Below are positions 59,115 to 64,000 of a stretch of 64,000 nt of DNA, one piece after another. Every line of letters starts with the position of its first letter. Positions within the stretch are counted from its first letter, which is position 1. The notes below the pieces were generated by a model, which saw only the letters and a list, made by a program, of their open reading frames with translations, was not told the DNA's origin and made no database searches. The position numbers and the translations under genes were made by a program. The stretch comes from Gordonia sp. PDNC005 (GTDB lineage: Bacteria > Actinomycetota > Actinomycetes > Mycobacteriales > Mycobacteriaceae), in the NCBI RefSeq assembly GCF_016919385.1, contig NZ_CP070351.1, forward strand, positions 2,790,001 through 2,854,000, given 5' to 3'.

Positions 59115-60473
59115 TCAGACGGATTCGGCGAAGTCTGTGTCCCCGGCGACGAGCCGGAGGTCGACGTCGGCGCCGAACGGCTGCGCGAGAAGCGCGGCCA
59201 GATCGGCGTCAGACGTGGAGATGGGCGGTTCCGCGTTGATCGTGTGGACCTGCCGCATCGTCGGCGAGTCGACCGGGCGTGCCGTGCCCGCCGCGGTCAA
59301 CGGAGTCATCGGGACACCGCCGGTGTCAGTCGACGACACCGTGGACACCGTCGACTGCGGCACGGCAGGTTCGGTCGACATGGTCGCGTTGCTGGTCGTC
59401 GGACAGTCGGCGAGCCGTATCGGTTGGTCCGGCACGCTCACCGACGGCGTCGAGCCGGACGGGACGGCGGGGGCAGAGCCGAGCGATGCCGGTTTGACCG
59501 TCCCCGGCTGGGTCGTCGACGGCGTTGTTGTCGACTGCGGTGATAGCGGCTGCGGTGATGGCGGCTGTGTCCCCGTCGACGGCGTGCACGACGAGCAGCA
59601 CGCGGCCTTGGTCTCGGTGGCCGGCGGCCCAGTAGGGGCCGTTCCCGGCGTCCCGCCGAGCATCGAGCCGACGACCGACAGCCCCGCGGAGATGAGCGGT
59701 CCGGCTTTTCCGAGCAACCCGGAGAGTGCGTCCCCCGACGGCACACCTCCGGGTGTCGGGACCTTCCCCACCGGCACCGGTTTCCCGGTCGCGGCGAGCT
59801 TTGCGGTCGGCGCCGCCAGTTGCGCGCGGGTCGCTGCCACGATCGCGAGCCCTTGAGCGAGTCCGTCCGCGGCGATCCCCAATGCGGCCAGCTGACCGGG
59901 CGGCGTCGCCAAGGTCGGCGCGGTCGCGACGAGCAGGCCCACGGTCTTCGCGACCACTCCTTGCAGCGCGGTCATCCCCGCCCCGACGATCCCGGCTGCG
60001 ACGGTGACGTCGCCCGCCATCGACGTCCCCTGCGTCGCGATGAGACCCGACTCGGCGGCGGTGCTCGCGGCCTTTCCGATCGCCGCGGTCGCAGCCGTGC
60101 CCAACCAGTGGCCGTCCACCGCGGAGATCGCCTTCATCAGGGCCGCCGCACCGCCCTCCAGCATCCCGGAAAGGCTGGTCAGCGACTCGACTGGGTTTCC
60201 GGGCCCGGCGAGTCTGCCGGTTCCGAAGGTCGCGAGCAGGTCGATGATCGGTTTGACCAGTGCAGCGGGGTCGAGTCCCGGGATGATCGGCAATGCAGGC
60301 AGCTCGATCCCCGGCAAGTCGGGAAATCGAACCTGCAGCGGTGCCGGCGTCGGGTTCAGGCCGAGGTCGTCGAGCACGTCGGTCACCGGACGATCGAGAA
60401 GCGCGGTGATCCCTGACGGTGCGAGCACGTCCCCGACAGTGAACGCTCTGTCGGACTGCTCGTCGCAGATCAT
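59115..60473 (-). CDS. EspA-like Ala/Pro-rich ESX-associated protein
   Basis: 452-residue protein: N-terminal region with AFTVGDVLAPSGI, a helical Ala/Gly-rich part (about 90-220) containing HWLGTAATAAI (a WxG-like turn), then a Ser/Thr/Pro-rich tail with CCSSC at about 286-290. The composition and its overlap (ATGA) with the EspC-like gene suggest an ESX substrate of the EspA group. Exact family not certain. Confidence 0.6.
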   Translation of the reverse strand: MICDEQSDRAFTVGDVLAPSGITALLDRPVTDVLDDLGLNPTPAPLQVRFPDLPGIELPALPIIPGLDPAALVKPIIDLLATFGTGRLAGPGNPVESLTSLSGMLEGGAAALMKAISAVDGHWLGTAATAAIGKAASTAAESGLIATQGTSMAGDVTVAAGIVGAGMTALQGVVAKTVGLLVATAPTLATPPGQLAALGIAADGLAQGLAIVAATRAQLAAPTAKLAATGKPVPVGKVPTPGGVPSGDALSGLLGKAGPLISAGLSVVGSMLGGTPGTAPTGPPATETKAACCSSCTPSTGTQPPSPQPLSPQSTTTPSTTQPGTVKPASLGSAPAVPSGSTPSVSVPDQPIRLADCPTTSNATMSTEPAVPQSTVSTVSSTDTGGVPMTPLTAAGTARPVDSPTMRQVHTINAEPPISTSDADLAALLAQPFGADVDLRLVAGDTDFAESV

Positions 60474-60775
60474 CGGGGCGCCAATCCGGCACCGGCGGCG
60501 CCATCCGTCGCGGTGAAGTTCGCCAGGCCGGCCGCCGCAGCCGCTGCGGTCGCGGAGTGGACGGCAGCGACCTGGCCGACGGCCAGCAGGTGGTTCGCTT
60601 CGGCGACGGCGTACGCCGCGAGGAACTCCTGGCCGATCAGCCCGAACGCGGCTGTCATCGCGGCGGCCTGTGCTACCTCGGCGGCTGCCGCGCCCGCTGT
60701 CGTCGCGCCGAGCGCAGCCGAGGTCGATCCGAAAGCCTCGAGTGCCGCCGGCACCACGTGCACCTGTCCGTTCAT
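60470..60775 (-). CDS. EspC-like ESX secretion target
   Basis: 101-residue Ala-rich helical protein starting VHVVPAALEAFG, like the VxPxxL start of EspC family (excreted factor, PF10824-type) proteins. FLAAYAVAEANHLL forms the second helix. GGAGG stands 6-7 bases before ATG 60775. It overlaps the EspA-like gene; espA and espC are neighbours in M. tuberculosis as well. Confidence 0.65.
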   Translation of the reverse strand: MNGQVHVVPAALEAFGSTSAALGATTAGAAAAEVAQAAAMTAAFGLIGQEFLAAYAVAEANHLLAVGQVAAVHSATAAAAAAGLANFTATDGAAGAGLAPR

Positions 60776-61161
60776 GCTCGCTCCTCCGACTTGGGTTCTT
60801 GCAAGGTTGGACGCACGGAATCGCCGTCCGGTTCCATCGACACGCCCAGTGCGTCCGTCCCGGTGAGTTCGGCGAAGTCCGCGACGAAGTCGGTCATGAT
60901 GTCGGCTCGTTCGGTGAACACCTTGGTGGCCGCCCGTACGGCGGTGCGCACGATGAGATCGGCCAAGGCCGCCGGTTGGCTGTTCCCGGCCCCGGGAAGC
61001 AGCGTCAGACCGGTCATCGCGCCGGTCACGTCGACGTCGACCGTGACACGGCCGTCGTCGCTCGTCTCGGTGATGGTGAGCGCGTTCAGGCGAGCGTGCA
61101 CTCCTTCAAGTGCCTGAAGCTGTCTTTCGGCCCTCTGCTGGACCTCGTCCATCGTGATCAC
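60772..61161 (-). CDS. YbaB/EbfC-like protein (EspL-like)
   Basis: 129-residue protein: coil VQQRAERQLQALEGVHARLN, then GRVTVDVDVTGAMTGLTLLPGA, the YbaB/EbfC strand pattern. ESX-1 loci have a member of this fold, EspL, which stabilises secreted partners. GTG 61161 overlaps the upstream stop as GTGA. Its 3' end contains the promoter of the EspC-like gene. Confidence 0.75.
   Translation of the reverse strand: MITMDEVQQRAERQLQALEGVHARLNALTITETSDDGRVTVDVDVTGAMTGLTLLPGAGNSQPAALADLIVRTAVRAATKVFTERADIMTDFVADFAELTGTDALGVSMEPDGDSVRPTLQEPKSEERA
60810..60835 (-). promoter_or_regulatory. ECF (SigM-type) promoter before the EspC-like gene
   Basis: Minus strand: GGAACC (60835-60830), 16 bases, CGTC (60813-60810) within CGTGCGTCCAACCTTG. 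It is inside the 3' end of the YbaB-like gene, 35 bases from the EspC-like ATG, and can act as internal promoter. Confidence 0.65.
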
Positions 61162-61487
61162 CGTTGTGTTCCTCCGGCGTCGAGTCGTTCTTCGGATGCG
61201 ACGAGGTCGGCGCGCGAGGGCAGTCCGAGCAGCGCCAGCGTCTCGTCGGGGACACCTTGCTCAGTGAGCGCAGCGCGCCTGCGGACGCCCGCGGTGAGGC
61301 CCGCGAACCGGCACAAGGCGAGGATGTCGGCCGCCAATGCGTCCGGCTCTCGTCTGCACTGCGCGGGTTCGAGCTTGATCGCGACGGGCAGCCCGGTCGA
61401 GGTGCACGTGACGCCGATGCCGCCGCCGCGCGACCTGACCGTCGTCAAGCCGTCGGCACCCTCGCTGTTGTCGTTTCTGGTCCCCAT
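61158..61487 (-). CDS. EspD/EspH-like (DUF2694-type) protein
   Basis: 109-residue soluble protein: TTVRSRGGGIGVTCTSTGLPVAIKLEP, then DALAADILALCRFAGLTAGVRR, the strand-helix pattern of EspD/EspH. These are cytosolic helpers of EspA-type secretion. First gene of the minus-strand ESX operon; an ECF-type promoter lies upstream, its conserved ACCTT 2 bases before the ATG. The family assignment is by pattern only. Confidence 0.5.
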   Translation of the reverse strand: MGTRNDNSEGADGLTTVRSRGGGIGVTCTSTGLPVAIKLEPAQCRREPDALAADILALCRFAGLTAGVRRRAALTEQGVPDETLALLGLPSRADLVASEERLDAGGTQR

Positions 61488-61496
61488 GAAAGGTCA

Positions 61497-61522
61497 GACG
61501 CACGAAACGCGATTTCGGTTCC
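61497..61522 (-). promoter_or_regulatory. ECF (SigM-type) promoter before the ESX operon
   Basis: Minus strand: GGAACC (61522-61517), 16 bases, CGTC (61500-61497) within CGTGCGTCTGACCTT. The ATG is 10 bases from CGTC, so the message should be leaderless or nearly so. Confidence 0.7.
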
Positions 61523-61603
61523 ATTTCGTTTTCTACGGGCATGTCGTGTTTGCGCGGGTGTACCGTTCCGGCACTGCCCGCGTTCACGCACCCAGGGGGA
61601 TCG

Positions 61604-62476
61604 ATGACTACCGACCAGAGCCCGCCGACAGGCTACGACCCGCAGACCCCGCCCTGGCTCCAGCCTGCGACATCACATCCGACACGCACGGTCGACCACG
61701 GATTCGCGCCCGGCGAGATCGATCTGTCCGGGATCATTCCCCCACCGGCGACTCCGGTCCCGCTCGTCGCGCCGCCCATCCCGCCGCCGGTACGTCCCGT
61801 CCCCCGGCCCGTCTCGCCCTCGCCGGTGCAACGCGGCCCCATGGGGCCGACTCTCGACGAAGTCGGGCTGATTCGAAAGGCTCGTCGTGCACCCGGACAC
61901 GGCTGGCGGCGTGCGGTCCACACACTCACCGCAGGCGCAGTCAACCCCGGCGAGTCGCCTGCCGATCTCGAGTACCGCGACCTGCTGGAACGCGTCCGGC
62001 AACCCGTCCGCGGCGATTACCGCATCGCTGTCCTGTCACTCAAGGGCGGCGTCGGCAAGACCACCACGACGGTGGGACTGGGATCGACGTTCGCGTCACT
62101 TCGCGGTGACCGGGTGATCGCCGTCGACGCCAATCCCGATCTCGGAACGCTCGCGCAGCGCGTCCCGACGCAAACGGCGTCGACGGTCCGCGACCTGCTC
62201 GCCGATCCGGTGGTCGCCCGCTACTCGGACGTCCGAGCCCACACGTCTCAGGCGCCCAGCCGCCTCGAGGTACTCGCCTCCGAACGAGATCCCGCCGCCG
62301 CAGAGGCCTTCAACGACGTCGAGTACCCCGGTGTGATGGCGATCCTCCAGCGGTTCTACAACATCATTCTGACCGACTGCGGTACCGGAATGTTTCATCG
62401 TGAACAGTCATGTTCTCACGCAAGGCCACCTAGAACGGGCAGCCCGAACCGCCCGAAGGCGCCTGATCAGGTCTGA
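61604..62476 (+). pseudogene. Truncated EspI/MinD-like ESX ATPase
   Basis: 290-residue remnant. Pro-rich N-terminus (about 1-85), then VLSLKGGVGKTTTTVGLGSTFASLRGD as Walker A, VDANPDLGTLA and IILTDCGTG. Homology stops near residue 265 (GTGMFH) and is followed by an unrelated tail REQSCSHARPP to TGA 62476. EspI-type proteins go on for some 150 residues or more. AGGGGG lies before ATG 61604. The break coincides with the start of the oxygenase/TetR segment. Confidence 0.75.
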
Positions 62477-63353
62477 AGTCCGACAATCGTGTTGATTCCA
62501 ACACCTCCGTCAGTCGCCGAGCCCGGAAGCTGTGATAAGCGAGAGGGTGCATCGTGAGACGACGCGGAAGCCGATAAAGCAGGGGCAGGATGCGTCGAGC
62601 TCGCTGGAAGTCTCGTTCGTTAGCAGCCGACCAATCAACGGCCGACAAGTTGCGCACTCGACCATCGGTGACACCGAAGGAGCAAGCGACGACGACGCGG
62701 GAGATCAGCGGACGAGCAATCGTCCAACCGGGGCGGAGAACTCTGGGCAGTCCAGGAGGTGCAGGAGGAGCAATTAGCCGCCTCGATTCGCGCTCCAACG
62801 TGACGGTGGCAATCGCACGCGTAGCGAGGGTGTGCGCATAGTCGTCAGTGAACTCCTCGACGGTGCGCGGGAACCGGTCCCGCTGCGCCGGAAGCATGAG
62901 GTCGTCGACCTTGTAGAGCAAGTACTGGTACAGCTGTTCAGCGCGGTTCGCGGTGAGTGGATCACCAGTGATGACCGGGTAAGCGTGCAAATACAGGTGG
63001 AGCGCACTCTTGATGATCCAGTTCCACGCGTCCGGACGGAGGGCACTGAAGCGCACACCATCGTGGGTTCCGTGGACGTCTTCGTGCGCCCGGCGGAGCC
63101 ATTCTCCGGTCCGAGATCGAGCTTCCGCATCTCCGCCGAAGTACACAAGGTCCACAGCCCCTGTCCTCAGCGCTCGCCCATACGGGTCTAGGCGGAACCG
63201 CCCGCTCCACTCGACGCCTGCGCTCACATCGTCGAGTACAACCTGGTCAAGGAATGCCCCTCCAAACGGGGCTAGGAGCATCGTTCCAAGGTAACGCTCG
63301 AAGTCTTCGTCGATCGGCACTGTGCGTTTGCGATCGATAGTCGGGCCAGCCAT
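62430..63353 (-). CDS. MpaB/DUF2236 family oxygenase
   Basis: 307-residue protein of the oxygenase MpaB / rubber oxygenase (Lcp) superfamily: LLAPFGGAFLDQVV, EWLRRAHEDVHGTHDGVRF, ALRPDAWNWIIKSALHLY and LPRVLRPGWTIARPLI. Members bind b-type haem. AGGAGG lies 5 bases before ATG 63353. Base composition and codon use look less GC-rich than the core genes, which suggests transfer. Its 3' end overlaps the tail of the broken ATPase. Confidence 0.82.
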   Translation of the reverse strand: MAGPTIDRKRTVPIDEDFERYLGTMLLAPFGGAFLDQVVLDDVSAGVEWSGRFRLDPYGRALRTGAVDLVYFGGDAEARSRTGEWLRRAHEDVHGTHDGVRFSALRPDAWNWIIKSALHLYLHAYPVITGDPLTANRAEQLYQYLLYKVDDLMLPAQRDRFPRTVEEFTDDYAHTLATRAIATVTLERESRRLIAPPAPPGLPRVLRPGWTIARPLISRVVVACSFGVTDGRVRNLSAVDWSAANERDFQRARRILPLLYRLPRRLTMHPLAYHSFRARRLTEVLESTRLSDFRPDQAPSGGSGCPF

Positions 63354-63370
63354 AACGCCTCCTGTTATAA

Positions 63371-63405
63371 AGTTGCCCGAACCGTAACACGGTAACATCG
63401 GGTTA
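63371..63405. promoter_or_regulatory. Repeats between oxygenase and TetR genes
   Basis: In 52 bases between the divergent starts: CCCGA at 63377-63381 and TCGGG at 63399-63403 frame CGTAACA and GGTAACA, a direct repeat with period 8. A candidate TetR operator controlling both genes. Confidence 0.4.
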
Positions 63406-64000
63406 TGGAAGAAGTTTCGGCAGAGGCGACACGCTCGCACGTCATGGACGCGGCACTAGCGGCACTGATCGCGTTCGGCTCACGACACGCTTCAGTAGCA
63501 GCGATCGCGCGCCGGGCTGGGGTGTCGCACATGACCATCTACCGCCTGTGGCCGAAGAAGGACCAGCTAATTAGCTCCACTCTCGATCGCGAGGCACGGG
63601 CAGTATTCGACCGGGTCGACGCGACCGTCGCCAACATCGACGACGTGACCCACTGCCTACTTGAAGGGTTCACCGAGATCTTTTGGGCGTTCTACGCACA
63701 CCCGCTACTCATGGCCGAGTTCGACCGAAACCCGGACGTTGTGCTGCGCTCCCTGACAATCTCAGCGGAACCCACGTTTGAGCTCTCAGTCACCTACCTA
63801 GCCGGACACGTCGAACGACGAACTGAACTTGAGCCGGACGAAGCACGGACACTGGCCGACGCGATGGTACGAGTAACCCACTCCCTCCTCCTCACCAGCC
63901 TCAGCACACGGCCATTCGCCGAAAGAACCGACGTCCAAGATTGGGCGAACCGGGAATTGAGAATGATCCTGCGCGTCCTGGAGGGGTCCGAGCCAGGCCC
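63406..64000 (+). CDS. TetR family regulator, 3' end outside window
   Basis: At least 198 residues are read, with no stop before the right edge. N-terminal helix-turn-helix: ASVAAIARRAGVSHMTIYRLWPKKDQLI (about residues 31-58). Divergent from the oxygenase gene with 52 bases between, the usual layout of a local repressor and its target. It uses rarer codons (CTA, ATT, AGA) more than the core genes. Confidence 0.88.

Overview
The window is high-GC chromosomal DNA from an actinomycete of the order Mycobacteriales, most like Gordonia or a near relative (genus is an inference). The evidence is a set of lineage-typical genes (adnAB, whiB1, mtrA-mtrB-lpqB, a sigH/rshA redox switch, moeZ, bL37, ESX/type VII secretion genes). 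Their order largely follows the Mycobacterium tuberculosis segment from about Rv3199c to Rv3253c, as I recall it. About 62 protein genes are supported. I saw no rRNA, tRNA, CRISPR array or insertion sequence.

Layout. 1-8.3 kb (minus): the adnA-adnB double-strand-break resection machine, a potassium channel and the 5' part of nudC. 8.35-13.9 kb: a hydrolase, an alkyltransferase-like protein, a kinase-fold protein, DUF2277, moeZ, a DUF3152 putative metalloprotease, a TetR regulator and DUF3107. 13.9-20.5 kb: a ferritin-like protein, rhlE helicase, a beta-propeller membrane protein, an orphan ParA, a lipid kinase and whiB1. 20.5-24.8 kb: pdtaS, a biotinyl protein, the 24-residue ribosomal protein bL37, rshA/sigH with a visible autoregulatory promoter, and an SRAP DNA-crosslink protein. 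24.8-33.3 kb is accessory redox metabolism (Baeyer-Villiger-type monooxygenase, FAD oxidase, quinone reductase, aldo-keto reductase, aminotransferase) and a PadR-controlled divergent pair. 33.3-39.4 kb: aroA, rsgA and a fatty-acid desaturation unit of one reductase and two tandem desaturases under repeated operators. 39.4-54.6 kb: DinB-like protein, DUF6912, a degenerate wax-ester/TAG synthase, DUF6459, DUF808, secA, hpf, comF, lpqB-mtrB-mtrA, tmk and sahH. 54.6-58.4 kb: an amino-acid permease and a luciferase-like monooxygenase/FMN reductase pair. 58.4-62.5 kb: an ESX-associated operon (two WXG100 proteins, EspA-, EspC-, YbaB- and EspD/EspH-like proteins) and a divergent EspI/MinD-like ATPase that is cut off in mid-domain. 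62.4-64 kb: an apparently foreign MpaB-family oxygenase and a divergent TetR gene.

The most interesting signals are regulatory. Three copies of an ECF-sigma promoter of the SigM type (GGAACC, 16-17 bases, CGTC) stand before two ESX-operon genes and the distant DUF6459 gene. Two SigH-type promoters stand before sigH itself and the luciferase-like/FMN reductase operon. Two operators with identical arms flank the desaturase genes, and matched dyads flank the PadR gene. The clearest structural oddity is the broken EspI-like gene at the junction with the oxygenase/TetR segment.
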